DNA from: Endotrypanum monterogeii
Lineage: Eukaryota; Euglenozoa; Kinetoplastea; Trypanosomatida; Trypanosomatidae
NCBI GenBank assembly: GCA_000333855.2
Contig: CM007318.1
Location: 501,772-565,771 of the forward strand
Direction: 5' to 3'
Length of the DNA: 64,000 nucleotides
The notes beneath the pieces were generated by a model that saw only the letters and a list, made by a program, of their open reading frames with translations, made no database searches and was not told the DNA's origin. A program made the position numbers and the translations under genes. The number at the start of each line of letters is the position of its first letter. The first letter of the stretch is position 1. Positions 45,923-56,864 of this stretch are shown one piece after another.

Positions 45923-48900
45923 TTACGCGTGCTTCTGCACAATACTGATTGCCCCATTTGTGGCCCGCAATGCGTTCGCTATCGCAATCTTTACCTGACG
46001 CACTTCGTTCTCGACGTCCAGCAAGTCCCTCCACTGTAGCGGAGCGCTACGAAGGCCAGTGGAGTCCAGATTTCCGTCGGAAACAGCCCCGGGGACATCG
46101 TGTGCAGTGGACGAGTCGTACAAGCGAGTCCACTCACTCTCACCTGCGCGGTCACGCTGCGGCAGCAGCTCCCTCAACGTGACGTCCGAGTTGAGCTTCG
46201 CCCCATCGTCTGTGGCAAGCCGAAGGGAGGATTGAGAGTCGCTCACGGCCGACAACGTGCCAATACAGGCGTTGGCATTGTTCTGCCCTTTCAGGTTTAG
46301 GGGGTGGAGGGAGGAGCTATCGAGGTCGAACAAGGACGACACATTGGGGTTCTGTCGAGTTCCACCACCGTGACTTGCCGCTGGGGACTGCAGCGTCGCT
46401 TGCGTGCCTTTCCCAGTTTCGCGTCCTCCGCGGTGGTTCTCAGCCGACGGCAACAGTCCCGGTGTTGATGGAACCGTGAAGGTATCGGAGTTACTGCCGC
46501 CAACACGCCCTGCTACTGCTGCCGCCGCTGCTGGGGAAAGTGGCACCTTGGTGTGTGAGGGCGACAACGCCGGCTTCGGATCCGCGCAGACGGTACTGGC
46601 AGCGCGCGCGCTGTCGCTTAGCGTGTGCGGCGCGGCTGAAGATGCTCCAATCGCCCACGTGTCTGGGGCTACTCGACACCCACGAAGCCCCCCGCGGTAG
46701 TCGGTGTTGAACTCGCGCAGTTGATACACCGCTTCTTGAGCCTGCGTTAGGGATTCGACGAACTCTCCGAGGGGAAGCTCGGCTAGATAGCGAGTGAAAT
46801 ATTCCGGAATGCGGGTGGGGTGAGTCGCCTTCTCCTGCAACGGACCTGCTGGCGCCAAAGGAAGGACGAAGGAGTGCAGCAGACACACCATGGCATGCAG
46901 AGCGTAAAGGTAGCACTCGAGGCGGAACTCCCTGACCTCTGAAAGGCCTGCTTGTGAGAGGGAATGCGCAATCTGGCGGACTATTTGCGCAACGAGCTGA
47001 CGCTTCTCGGCAGTGTGGCGAAGCATCGGGGTACTGTCTGCACAGGCGATGGGAGCACCAGCATCCTCGCTGCTGCAGTGCCCATATTCAGTGTTGAGCA
47101 GCAGATGAGCTATATTGCGCACCGTCAGCGCGACCACATCGCGTCCACGCTCAGCTGCAGAGACGGCATGCGCGGCTGCAGGTGCAATGGGTACCTCGAC
47201 CTTTGCTAGACCATTCATCACTTTATCTCTGAGGTTTGCGTCATGGTGCTCTGATTTCACTCCTGCCGGTGCTGGTGAGGTCCTGGAGGTGCCTCCAGCA
47301 GCACCACCCAGACTGCCTTCCCCACCGTCGATGTCCGCAAAGCCGTACGAGTCTGTTGAACTGCTGCGCCATACTTCATCACTGCTGAGCATGCTCAGCA
47401 GTTCAGCCAGTGCCATATCATCAACAATTCTGCGACAGTCCACCGCTAACACTGAAGACGAGAGGGCGCGCAGGCAGTCGGAGAGTTCTGCGCACAACGT
47501 TAGGTGCGACGCACTAAGACATGTCGACCCCGTGATAGCGCTGCTGGCGGGGGCGGGGGCGATGAAGACGTGGTCGATTAGTTGCCGGTTGTCGCGTATG
47601 AACTTCTGCACTTCGTACAGGAGCGGTGCTGCGTCGCCGAGGGAGGAGAAGAGTACATTCAACCACCGTACCACCCCCAGGAGGAGAGAGCGCAGCGCCT
47701 CTTTGTTTTGCTCCACGAGGACTCTGCTGGGGGTTTCGTGAAACGGGGCGCTAGACTGAGAGTATCCTAGTGCCACTAGCGTACTGTATTTCCACGCCCG
47801 CATCGCAAAGCACGTGTTAAGCAGGTTGCTGTGCAGCACCTGCGAGCTGTGGCTGAGAGAGATGATCGAGACGACGTCGAAGGCACTGCGTAGGTGCCAC
47901 AGAAGCGTGCCTAGTTGTGCACTGTTGCTGGTGAAGAAATCGCATACCGCATGGTCTGCGCTCTGAAGAAGTGCTGTTGCGCACCGCAAAGCCCATCGAC
48001 CAAGTCCATCACCATCTCCCGCGTCTGACTTGCAAAACTCATCGCGAATCGGTGCGGAGGCCTGAAGTAGGGATACTAGAAGCGTTACCGCCTGCTGCGC
48101 CTGAGTCGAAAGTGTTGCACCATGACCACCGCTGTTGCTGCTGTTTTTTCCATGGGCGGTATTGTTGTGGCTGCTGCTGCTCAGTGCAGTGGCCGCGCCG
48201 ATCCCATCAAAGCGCTCGTTAACCCCACACGCGCCCGGGACAACACCGCTGTTGCCACTGCATATGTCGGTGCACACCACATCAAGGAGAGACCTCTGCA
48301 AACGCCAAATTGCGACATCGTCGAGGTTGACGCCTGGTGTTTCGGCGAGACAGAGAAGACTGAGGTACAGCTCTCCCCGTGTTGACGCGATACGAGTCCC
48401 CCACTGCACAAGTGCGCGTACTAACGGCTCTAGCAACGAGAGTATGCCGGCCGTCCCGGGTCGATAGCCCGCCGCCATGGTGGGATTTTGTTCACTCTCG
48501 ACATAACAACGTCCCTCTTCCCGCCGCTGCAGCAGCGCTTGCGCTAGTTTCGAGCGGTTTGTGGCGCTGAAGAAATTGCTGAGCTCTCCGGCGGCAGTTG
48601 CGAAGGGATTCCCACTGTCTTGATTCGTGTTTCCTGTCGCCGCGACGCTTTGACCAACTCTATATTGGAGTGGGGTATGACGGCTCCCGTCACGCGGTCT
48701 GCGTCGCCCGGCTATGAACTCTGTCGTCTTCTCATGGCTGTATGGGGGCATTGATGTGGGGATGGGGTTCGCTGGTGCGTTTGAGGCGGTAGGGCCTTCG
48801 CATTTGCCATGCCGATACGAGGCTGCGCGTGCTGCATCGAGCGGCGCATCATCACTCCCCTGCACACCTAGGTAGTCTCCGTTGATTTGATCGTACCACG

Positions 48901-51900
48901 CTGCTTCCCCTTCTGTGTGTTGCCGGGCACTCAGTGAGTGCGCCACCGACGCACAGAGAGTTTGCCGGAGGTGCGCCATCACAGTAGACAGGCAATGACA
49001 CAATCGCACGGCCACCTGCTCCTGAGCTGCTGCGGTAAGCCGCGTAGTAGCATCGAGTCCTCGAAGAATGCATACCGCGAAGGATCGCAGTCGCGGCACA
49101 GACAGCGCCGTTACTACTGAGCAGGACACACTCACGAGTTGACACCATCCTTCGACAAAGCTGACACCTGCCGCGTACGAGAAAAAACAGTCGTTCGCGG
49201 CAATGAAAGGACGCAGTCGATCACGCAGCTCAGCCATCGTCAACGGTTGCTTCTTCGCGCGCGCTTGTTCGGCCTGGATGGCGCCATAAAGGCTGGTCAT
49301 GTTATACTGCACGACACCATCTGCTGCAGCCCGTACCAGGTGGTTCACACCTCCAGCGACAGTAGGGAGCTTCTCTGGAAAGGTAGGCAGCATGTGAAGG
49401 GCCTGTGGAAGCCAGCTCGTAATATCCGCAGCCGCATCGCGAGACATAACGGTCAAGTCTCCACACCACTGCGGCTTATTGCGTTCCTCTAGGTTGCTAT
49501 GCGTCAGCGCGCCGGCGCGAGTTTCATTATGGTAGCTGTCTACTTCGTAGAGACCACGAACACCGCTGTTGTCGATGGCGGCATAATCACCATCACTTGG
49601 CGCGACAGCACCACCGTTCCCCAAAGCGTCTGTGTTGTTACCGGAGGGATACAGGAGTGAGAGCAGCACTTCCATTGGAATGGATGTGGTTGTTGTATTT
49701 TGCGCAAGCCTTAGACTTTCCGGAGCTGTGCGATAGGCATAGCACGCCTCCAAGGCCAGGAGCTTGAGCACGTAGGCATACTTGCTCAGTGCAACGGGGC
49801 TGCATTGACTGGGGCGATAGTGCTGCAGTCGCAAGAACAGCGTTTGACAGACCGACTCGAGAAAAGGGCGAATGACAAGTGAGCCGAAGAGGCGATTCGC
49901 TCGGAGTACGTAGAGCAGTTTAACGTACTTCACGGACAGGGCCGGATGCACACGTTCGATCTCGTCATCACAGGCGCCCTCGACGACGGAGGTAAGCAGA
50001 GTGGATCGCCACCACCGCGGCTCACCGCCAGCGCCGTTTCCGCCTGTCGCGCCGCCTTTGGCGGAGGAGGCGTTCTGACCTCTCCTGTCTCGGCGAGAGA
50101 ATTCCTCACCGTAAAAGCCGCCCATCCACGCAGTCAGAGACGGCTCCGTCACATCGGCGTGCTGCATCAAAAGATCGAGCAGCAGCGACTTGGCTTCAAT
50201 AAGCATCGCTGCTGACCACCCGGGGACGAGCTCTGAGGGTTCGAAGTCCAGCTGTACCAGCTCCGGTGGTGCCTGCGCGACCACTGAGACAGTGTTCAGT
50301 GGGTGGAGAAGTTGAGCAAAGGAGTCGAGAACAGCGGCGTATTTGTGCGTAAGCCCTGACCAGTAGTGCGCCGCCTGATTGGCCGTCTCGGTTGGAAACA
50401 GCAGCAAAAGTTGAAGCGTGGTCTTTGTCAGGAGGGTGTCCTGCAGCGAGCACAGACCCAGCACACGCACCGCAAGATCGGTGTTGAGCGTTGTGCGGTT
50501 GTCAAAGAGAAGCATCTCGATGTTCTGCTCTCGAACCGTCTGGATGGATGTGATGAGCAGCCGCATTGCCTGACGCACGGCAGCTCGGTGGTGGCTGAGC
50601 AGTTCATGCGGCGCGTCGCTCGCGTCGAGGATCACCTTGATCACTTCTCCCACCACGTCTGTCGGTGCTTTGTTGATGGCCATTATGGTGGCAAACGGCA
50701 AAACTGTAGTGCCCCCGTTCTCGGTGCTCCGGAAGCGGACGAGGAGTGCCTGCCGTAGCGCTGCAGTGGCCAACGCCACCACTGTGTACCGCTCATGCGG
50801 ACGAGCGAACATCCGCTTCAAGACTCCACGCAGTATCTCTTGCGCTACGAAGTGAATAACCGTGTTGTATACCGGCATCGCTCCCATGGAAGGCTGGTCG
50901 CGTTGGAACAAAGCCGTGACAAGATTAAGGAAGCCGATTGTGATGTCGTAGGTACCCTGGGTGCATTCGTATTGGCAGTGTCCGATGAGGGAAAGGGATT
51001 CCTCGTGGGCCGTCGAATCGTGCTGCCCAGCAGCAGTCGAGGACGACGACGCGGTGAATCGGTCGTAAAAAGCTGAGCTGGTTCCAGCGCCACCTTCTTG
51101 CATCTGTTGTCGCGTGCGCACCGATGGCTGTTGCAACAGGCGACGCTGCTCCAGAAACGTCCACACCAACTGCGCGTCTGCCGCATTTTTGATGAGGGCT
51201 GATATAAGCGACAGCGTGCTACCCAGTGTAGTCTGGCTTTGCTGCGGTGCTGAGAGAAACGTTAGGGCGAGGGCGAGGTTTACGTACTCGCTCACCACCG
51301 GCTGCAGGGTAGGGTGAGAAAACAGTTGACGCAGCAGGAGAAAGAAGCTGGCAATGTAGTGACGTTGACACTTGCCAGTGTAGGCCTGGGTGAACTGTGG
51401 GTGCAGCGAGCGCGGCACTCCGTTTGTGCCTCGAATTGTTGAGAAGAACATGTGCATATCATCACCATCGATCACTCTTGTCATCGCCGGTCCGGCAGAG
51501 GTTGTTCGCGCGGATGCTGCCAACATTGCCGCTGAGGCTGCACTTCCGTCACTCCCTACCGCACCGGGAGCGCCGACCACAGCGCTGTTGAATCCAGCAC
51601 ACTCGAGTGCCTGGTTCACCAAGCTAGGCCACTGCATCTCGCTGCACTCTGTTTGCGCATCTGTGAGGAGAACCACAACGCGTTGCGTGTATTGTGGATT
51701 GCGTCCAATCATTGACATTACCTCCAGGAACTTGGTCATGAGCTTCAGCGCGTAGTTCTCCCACACAGCACCCCCACCGCCAGTGGTGGTGGTCGTGTCG
51801 TTGCGCTGCGTGGCGAAGACTTGCCGCATATGCTTCACAAAGTTCTTGAAGATGAAGAAGGTTGCCGCGCAGTCGGAGTCGAGGTCGGGATTCAGAACGT

Positions 51901-53902
51901 CCGGTGGAAGGTGCTGGAGACAAATGGCGAGTGCTTCCAACAGGTGTGCCATTTCGGAGGTAAACGGCTCCCCGACGACCTCGCTGGCAACACCCGTACG
52001 CGTCGCCTTCCGGACGCGCGCTTCCTCGCCGTTGGTCTCCTCTAACCGCGACTTTTGAGTTAGATCGAGTTGCGGGTAGCCGTAGTGCGTCTCTGTCGCC
52101 GTCACGCCTCCGCTTAGGTTCGCTGCACAGCTGCTGCGCATCCGTGAGGGTAGCCGTGGCAGCTCCTCTAGTTGCTCACAGTAGCGGCGGTGCGTAGCGA
52201 CTTCCAGCTCTGACAAATGACGGAGCAGCGGGAGCATCTCATCAAAGAGGTACGACATGATCTCGAATGGGGCCAGGTAAAGGAGACCAATGGGGATGGA
52301 GAGGGTGCGGGGGACGGGTGCCAGCTCCACCATACGTTTTGTTACCTTACCCCGATGCACTGACACACTCGCTTGGCTCGCGGTCGTGTGTAACGACGAG
52401 GGGAGCGCTATGCGCGCCCCAAGGAAAGCATCCAGTGCCTTATCGTAGCCTTGGTCGCTCCCGTTGGCTCGGAGAAGGCACCCTTCTGCCAAGGTCAGGA
52501 TGCTCAAATAACTGTCAACAAGAATCTGCCACGTGTACACGGCCGTTGGCAGTGACAATGCAGCACGGCTGTTCACGGCACGACGAGACTCTGTCAACAC
52601 ATCGCCGTAGAGACCCCCGCCGACGCCTCTATTTGGCTCCTGCACGCTCTCGTTGAGCGCTCGACGCAGTGTGGTGATGGTGGATTCAAAAAACGACGCC
52701 GCGCCGGAATGAATCAGCTCATTCACCCTCAGTTCCCCGGTGGAGGAGCGCAGCTTTTTCCAGACAGCTGCCATGTTGACCACTGAAAAGACACAGAGCC
52801 AGGTGAGTGTGTTGAGGCAACATGTGTCTACGTTGTCGCTCAACGTTGACAGCGGTACACTTCGATGTCGCAATGCGCATTTTAGCAGCTGATACAGCAC
52901 CTCCATTAGAGCAAGCGCCTCCTTCAGCACACTCACCGTCATCTGAAAGTGACGTGACAACACGTACAGGCACTGTGCGGCGAGAAGCAGCGGATTTTTG
53001 TCTGATCGCTTACGCCGGTTGTCTGGAAAAAGTGTGGAGGCCGTGGCTTCGCCATCGCCATCCTGGATGCTGGCGACAATGCTCGTTTTTAGAAAAAAAA
53101 CGAGATTACTTGCGGCGGACACAGCCACCGTTGCCACTGCTGCGTGCAAACCCTTCACCTCCTCCGCACTCTCTGTCCACTGAGATGAGGCAGGGTTGTC
53201 GGCCGGCGGGGCTTCGCTGTTGTTGTATCCGCTGTCGCACATCAGCAGCGTCTGTAAGAACTCCGATGCTTGCTCAACCTGAAGACGCCGTCGGTCTTGC
53301 TGCTGCCGGGGTTCGTTACCACGCGCCAGGGTCGAGTAGGTTGTTCCAGTCACCACAGCTGAGTCATTGCCGCTGATGGAGAATCCGGCGAGCGTGGCGT
53401 TCGGTACCACTGCCGCCTGCCACTGCGTACCCGTTTGCAGCGCTGTTGGAATTGCCTGGTGCACAGTCGCTGGTGTTACTGTCACCTCCATTGGAGCACT
53501 AAAACGCTTCTTGATTTCTTGGGTGAAGGCCTCGTTGACAATCCCATCACGGCAGACCCTAGAGAAGAGTGCCACGTAGGTTGGTGTAGCTGATGGCGCT
53601 GGTGCGGAAGCCGGCGAAGCGGCAACAGGAGGATTAGTTGAGCCTCCGGCATTGGCAGATGACTTGCCGAATTCCAGTCCACCTGCCGCTGACGGTGAGG
53701 TCATTGTCAGAGGCTGCTGTTGCTGCTGCAATGAGACCTCTATCGGCGCATTAGGCAAACCAGACGATTGTACCGTCGTCGCCGATGCCCCGCTGTCGCG
53801 GCTAGTTGCCGTCGTTCCTGGGGTATTCGACACCGGAAAGCCAAAGGAGTGGGAAGCAGCAGACGGTGCTTGCTGCAGCGCATTGGCGGAGGATCCAAAC
53901 AT
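45923..53902 (-). CDS. Very large alpha-helical protein, Nup188/Nup205 (Nup192)-type inner-ring nucleoporin candidate
   Basis: 2659 aa from the ATG at 53902, 28 nt after a strong acceptor (the three codons above are reachable only from TTG). The N-terminal ~200 residues are Ser/Thr/Ala/Gln-rich with FG dipeptides ('MFGSS', 'SFGFP', 'LEFGK') and a short Gln run. The rest is almost wholly helical. Residues about 850-1060 recall the most conserved part of the Nup188/Nup205 family: 'HYIASFFLLLRQLFSHPTLQ', 'STLSLISALIKNAADAQLVW', 'YDITIGFLNLVTALF', then 'YNTVIHFVAQEILRGVL' and 'ERYTVVALATAALRQ'. Such scaffold nucleoporins form the inner ring of the nuclear pore. It is longer than human Nup205 (about 2000 aa), owing partly to disordered inserts. 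Assignment by eye needs profile confirmation. Confidence 0.6.
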   Translation of the reverse strand: MFGSSANALQQAPSAASHSFGFPVSNTPGTTATSRDSGASATTVQSSGLPNAPIEVSLQQQQQPLTMTSPSAAGGLEFGKSSANAGGSTNPPVAASPASAPAPSATPTYVALFSRVCRDGIVNEAFTQEIKKRFSAPMEVTVTPATVHQAIPTALQTGTQWQAAVVPNATLAGFSISGNDSAVVTGTTYSTLARGNEPRQQQDRRRLQVEQASEFLQTLLMCDSGYNNSEAPPADNPASSQWTESAEEVKGLHAAVATVAVSAASNLVFFLKTSIVASIQDGDGEATASTLFPDNRRKRSDKNPLLLAAQCLYVLSRHFQMTVSVLKEALALMEVLYQLLKCALRHRSVPLSTLSDNVDTCCLNTLTWLCVFSVVNMAAVWKKLRSSTGELRVNELIHSGAASFFESTITTLRRALNESVQEPNRGVGGGLYGDVLTESRRAVNSRAALSLPTAVYTWQILVDSYLSILTLAEGCLLRANGSDQGYDKALDAFLGARIALPSSLHTTASQASVSVHRGKVTKRMVELAPVPRTLSIPIGLLYLAPFEIMSYLFDEMLPLLRHLSELEVATHRRYCEQLEELPRLPSRMRSSCAANLSGGVTATETHYGYPQLDLTQKSRLEETNGEEARVRKATRTGVASEVVGEPFTSEMAHLLEALAICLQHLPPDVLNPDLDSDCAATFFIFKNFVKHMRQVFATQRNDTTTTTGGGGAVWENYALKLMTKFLEVMSMIGRNPQYTQRVVVLLTDAQTECSEMQWPSLVNQALECAGFNSAVVGAPGAVGSDGSAASAAMLAASARTTSAGPAMTRVIDGDDMHMFFSTIRGTNGVPRSLHPQFTQAYTGKCQRHYIASFFLLLRQLFSHPTLQPVVSEYVNLALALTFLSAPQQSQTTLGSTLSLISALIKNAADAQLVWTFLEQRRLLQQPSVRTRQQMQEGGAGTSSAFYDRFTASSSSTAAGQHDSTAHEESLSLIGHCQYECTQGTYDITIGFLNLVTALFQRDQPSMGAMPVYNTVIHFVAQEILRGVLKRMFARPHERYTVVALATAALRQALLVRFRSTENGGTTVLPFATIMAINKAPTDVVGEVIKVILDASDAPHELLSHHRAAVRQAMRLLITSIQTVREQNIEMLLFDNRTTLNTDLAVRVLGLCSLQDTLLTKTTLQLLLLFPTETANQAAHYWSGLTHKYAAVLDSFAQLLHPLNTVSVVAQAPPELVQLDFEPSELVPGWSAAMLIEAKSLLLDLLMQHADVTEPSLTAWMGGFYGEEFSRRDRRGQNASSAKGGATGGNGAGGEPRWWRSTLLTSVVEGACDDEIERVHPALSVKYVKLLYVLRANRLFGSLVIRPFLESVCQTLFLRLQHYRPSQCSPVALSKYAYVLKLLALEACYAYRTAPESLRLAQNTTTTSIPMEVLLSLLYPSGNNTDALGNGGAVAPSDGDYAAIDNSGVRGLYEVDSYHNETRAGALTHSNLEERNKPQWCGDLTVMSRDAAADITSWLPQALHMLPTFPEKLPTVAGGVNHLVRAAADGVVQYNMTSLYGAIQAEQARAKKQPLTMAELRDRLRPFIAANDCFFSYAAGVSFVEGWCQLVSVSCSVVTALSVPRLRSFAVCILRGLDATTRLTAAAQEQVAVRLCHCLSTVMAHLRQTLCASVAHSLSARQHTEGEAAWYDQINGDYLGVQGSDDAPLDAARAASYRHGKCEGPTASNAPANPIPTSMPPYSHEKTTEFIAGRRRPRDGSRHTPLQYRVGQSVAATGNTNQDSGNPFATAAGELSNFFSATNRSKLAQALLQRREEGRCYVESEQNPTMAAGYRPGTAGILSLLEPLVRALVQWGTRIASTRGELYLSLLCLAETPGVNLDDVAIWRLQRSLLDVVCTDICSGNSGVVPGACGVNERFDGIGAATALSSSSHNNTAHGKNSSNSGGHGATLSTQAQQAVTLLVSLLQASAPIRDEFCKSDAGDGDGLGRWALRCATALLQSADHAVCDFFTSNSAQLGTLLWHLRSAFDVVSIISLSHSSQVLHSNLLNTCFAMRAWKYSTLVALGYSQSSAPFHETPSRVLVEQNKEALRSLLLGVVRWLNVLFSSLGDAAPLLYEVQKFIRDNRQLIDHVFIAPAPASSAITGSTCLSASHLTLCAELSDCLRALSSSVLAVDCRRIVDDMALAELLSMLSSDEVWRSSSTDSYGFADIDGGEGSLGGAAGGTSRTSPAPAGVKSEHHDANLRDKVMNGLAKVEVPIAPAAAHAVSAAERGRDVVALTVRNIAHLLLNTEYGHCSSEDAGAPIACADSTPMLRHTAEKRQLVAQIVRQIAHSLSQAGLSEVREFRLECYLYALHAMVCLLHSFVLPLAPAGPLQEKATHPTRIPEYFTRYLAELPLGEFVESLTQAQEAVYQLREFNTDYRGGLRGCRVAPDTWAIGASSAAPHTLSDSARAASTVCADPKPALSPSHTKVPLSPAAAAAVAGRVGGSNSDTFTVPSTPGLLPSAENHRGGRETGKGTQATLQSPAASHGGGTRQNPNVSSLFDLDSSSLHPLNLKGQNNANACIGTLSAVSDSQSSLRLATDDGAKLNSDVTLRELLPQRDRAGESEWTRLYDSSTAHDVPGAVSDGNLDSTGLRSAPLQWRDLLDVENEVRQVKIAIANALRATNGAISIVQKHA

Positions 53903-54765
53903 GTCCACCAAAGTCAGTAGATAATTACGCTAAAGCACAAAGGGGGGAGAGGGATGGCCCGTAACTGAGGCGCAGGCGTTCTCGTCGATGGAGAAAAAAG
54001 AATTACGCCGACACAGACTCCCCAGCGGTGAGACGAGGGGGTAGATGGCGGTCAAGCGAGTATTATCCGTTTGGGTGATGTTGAAATAAGCGCGATAAAA
54101 AAAAAAGGGGGTAGCCCTCAAAAGGTGAAAAACGCCGATCGAAATTTTCTGTTTTTTTTTTTTGGAAACCACTGCTAATGGTAATAGCCAAAGTAGAAAG
54201 GAGCCTCTTCGTCCTACTCCCCCTTGACCGATTAAAAAAAAAAAGCGACACCAGCTTCACGAGGGATATCTGAAGATTGAGGTGCGGATACGTCAAAACA
54301 CCACTCGCCTTCCCCAACCAGCTTCAATGGGACAAAAATGGAAGGACAGATGACCGCAGCGTAGAGCAACAACAGAAAACCTCAAAAGAGATGTATCTTT
54401 TCTTCTTTTCCCCCAAAGGAGGGAAGAGACAAATACACACGAGCAGACACTTACTCCCGCCCCCCCCCCTGATACAGCGTCCCGCGCCCCGTGTACTTGA
54501 AGAATGTTTGGAGCGGTTGTTGTGTGTTTTTATTCCAATCCGTTCCTGGGATCACTTATCTCGTTTTTTTCACTTTTCTTTAATCTTTTTTTTGAATTTT
54601 CTTTCTCTTTTTCCTTTCCCCCCACATAGAGTATGCTTGACGCTTCAATGCCTCACAATTTAGTGCACGCGTTTGTGTGTACGTATAGCGGAGAATAGTG
54701 GTACACTCCTACTCATGCATTCACACAGACCCATGCGCAAGTCGGTGCTCTTGCCCTACTTGTCC

Positions 54766-54798
<33 letters not shown>

Positions 54799-55862
54799 CG
54801 CGTCTTCCTTAAAAATCTCTGCACTGATTTCAGTTATCGCCTTGAGGAAACTAGTAGACACAGCAGCAGCAGCAGCAACAACAACAACAACAACAACGGC
54901 GAACAGAAGTAAATAAATCACCTTTCTCGAGGGGCGAAAGAAAGCTCATATGCACACGTTTGTGTGTGTGTGTGTGTGTGTGTAAGTGTGGGGACGCAAA
55001 GCAAAACATCATTCAAGCGTGTTCGTCAAATTTCAGAAAAACGAGGACGGTCAGAAGAGGAGGTGGGAAGAGAAAGAGAGAATAAAGTGGCTTTCATGCA
55101 ATGCGTCACGCAAGAATAAGGGGTGATGAGGACAGTAGCATGAACGCGCTCTCGAAAAAAAAAATAAATAAAGGGTGCGTTGCCATCATCATCGATGCGA
55201 CAGCAGCATCGCTTATCACCCCGGGGAGCAAAATAGTTGACGGAGTACCCACGCTGATATCGAAGTGATGAGGGAAAGGAAGGGAAAGTGAGCCACAATG
55301 GCCATGCTGAGAGCTACTGACCCACCGATTCCCTCAACGGTGATTTTTTCACCTGATGGCTCCCTTTTGATTTCCTTCTTTGTACCTCGCGGGCAGTGAA
55401 TGAGCAAATCGAGGCAAACGCAACGGAGAAGACAACAAAGTAAGCAAAAAAAAAAACAGAAGGAATAAAAAAGACAGTCACTATCAAAGATGCACACACA
55501 GACCGGGTGGGGTATCGTTCGGGGTACACGATGTGCTCTCACATAAAATCGAATGTGCTGACATTTTCGTAGGTTTGAAGTGCCAGACAAGTGCCAACTC
55601 CATTCTCTGATCGAAAAGTAACCCCCCCCTTACTGGCAACAGACGTTCATAGAGGCTCGGTGGGCGAGGTGGAGGGAGAGAGAAAAAAAGGAAAAGGAAG
55701 TAGCGGCCAGTATGTGATTGTCGATCTACTCTTTTGCCACGCCCCCTTTCTTCTTTCCTTCTCACACCAATCCCCCCCCCCCACCAGGGGGTCAACGTAT
55801 CAAAATAATCAAGCTACAACAGCCCCGACAGGGGGCTGAGGCACTGCAGAAGTTGAAGAGGC
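53903..55862. other. Spacer between 333-aa and nucleoporin-like genes
   Basis: About 1.96 kb with T/A runs, C9-10 near 54463-54471, a CT-to-GT transition tract at about 54768-54799, a (CAG)n(CAA)n tract at about 54862-54898, (GT)n near 54961-54982 and C10 near 55773-55782. No convincing gene. Confidence 0.5.
53930..53955 (-). promoter_or_regulatory. Predicted spliced-leader acceptor of the large nucleoporin-like gene
   Basis: Minus-strand CCCTCTCCCCCCTTTGTGC followed by TTTAG, AG at 53931-53930, 28 nt before the ATG at 53902. Confidence 0.7.
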
Positions 55863-56864
55863 CTATGCCAGCGAGTCATGCGTAATGACTCCTTTTTTGC
55901 GGCGCTTCATCGCGGCACGCCTTCTACCTATCTCCTCCTCTAGTTCACGGTTAACCTGTCTGCGCATTTCCAGATCGCTGGCGGCGTCCTCGACGCCTCG
56001 GCGAAAGGCGGCAACCTCCTCTTTGATGCGCTCAACGTTATCCATTTGCTCTTTCTTCTTTGCTTCCAGTGTGGTCTTACGAGCCGAGCACGCCTCACTC
56101 GACTTCTCAATTTCTTTGATACGGTCGTTCGCGACGTGCACTGACTGCTGGTGCATCGCGCACTCAGCTGTGACCTCTGCGAGGAAGTTGCACAGCGTAT
56201 CCAGCGCGGCCTGTTCCTGCTGCTCCGTAAGGAGCTGGTCAGCTAGTAAGCCCTCGATTATATCGCGCTGAACACACAACTCAGCTGCTTCTACTCGAGC
56301 TTTTTCACTGGCGTACTGATGCGCCAATACCCTTTCTCGTGAGAAGGCTTCGCGGTACAGTCGCATAAGCCCACTGTCATAGTAGTAGCGGGTACTGGCG
56401 GGCACGGCGAGTGGTCGACTCGGCGGTCGCACGTCTGCGGACGATGAGGCTATCCTACCACAGGCGTCGGTGAGAGAAGCCGTGTTTGCGACTTCAGGAA
56501 AAAGTTCTGCAAGTCCATCGCCTAGCACGTGGTTACTGGCAGGGGGTTGTTCCGCCACTGCCGCCAACTGCGGTGTGCAGGCCGAACTGTCAAGGAACGG
56601 TTCATATCTGAGTGTGTGTGTGTAGTAAAAATCTAATATGTTGTTTTCTAGTGCAGAAAGCGCATCGATTTGCTTCCGTATACGATGTTGCACCTCCAGT
56701 TTGGAGGCTTGCAACTCTTTAAATTTCTCTTCATCCTCACAGGGGCTACGATTTCGCTTGGTTTGTCCATCCGGCTTTGGACCTCTACGTGAACGTGCAG
56801 TAGACGAAGATACACTGAGCAAGTGGGCACTGCGAGGGCCGGTCGGGTGATGGGCTCTGAACAT
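55863..56864 (-). CDS. Coiled-coil protein, 333 aa
   Basis: ATG at 56864 ('MFRAHHPTGPRS'). The frame continues far upstream, but that part is hydrophobic, repeat-encoded (CA/GT-derived) sequence across likely acceptor sites, so the shorter start is preferred. Residues 45-75 and about 195-325 are heptad-rich helices ('KFKELQASKLEVQHRIRKQID', 'DRIKEIEKSSEACSARKTTL', 'RQVNRELEEEIGRRRAAMKRR'), separated by a polar segment. It ends in a basic cluster 'KRRKK'. No motif or span. Probably structural; function unknown. Confidence 0.7.
   Translation of the reverse strand: MFRAHHPTGPRSAHLLSVSSSTARSRRGPKPDGQTKRNRSPCEDEEKFKELQASKLEVQHRIRKQIDALSALENNILDFYYTHTLRYEPFLDSSACTPQLAAVAEQPPASNHVLGDGLAELFPEVANTASLTDACGRIASSSADVRPPSRPLAVPASTRYYYDSGLMRLYREAFSRERVLAHQYASEKARVEAAELCVQRDIIEGLLADQLLTEQQEQAALDTLCNFLAEVTAECAMHQQSVHVANDRIKEIEKSSEACSARKTTLEAKKKEQMDNVERIKEEVAAFRRGVEDAASDLEMRRQVNRELEEEIGRRRAAMKRRKKGVITHDSLA

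Noticed and set aside
55296..55400. Short plus-strand frame resembling a WD-type 'FSPDGSLL' motif
   Set aside because: Only about 33 codons, antisense to all genes, and a single WD-like match of this length is expected by chance.
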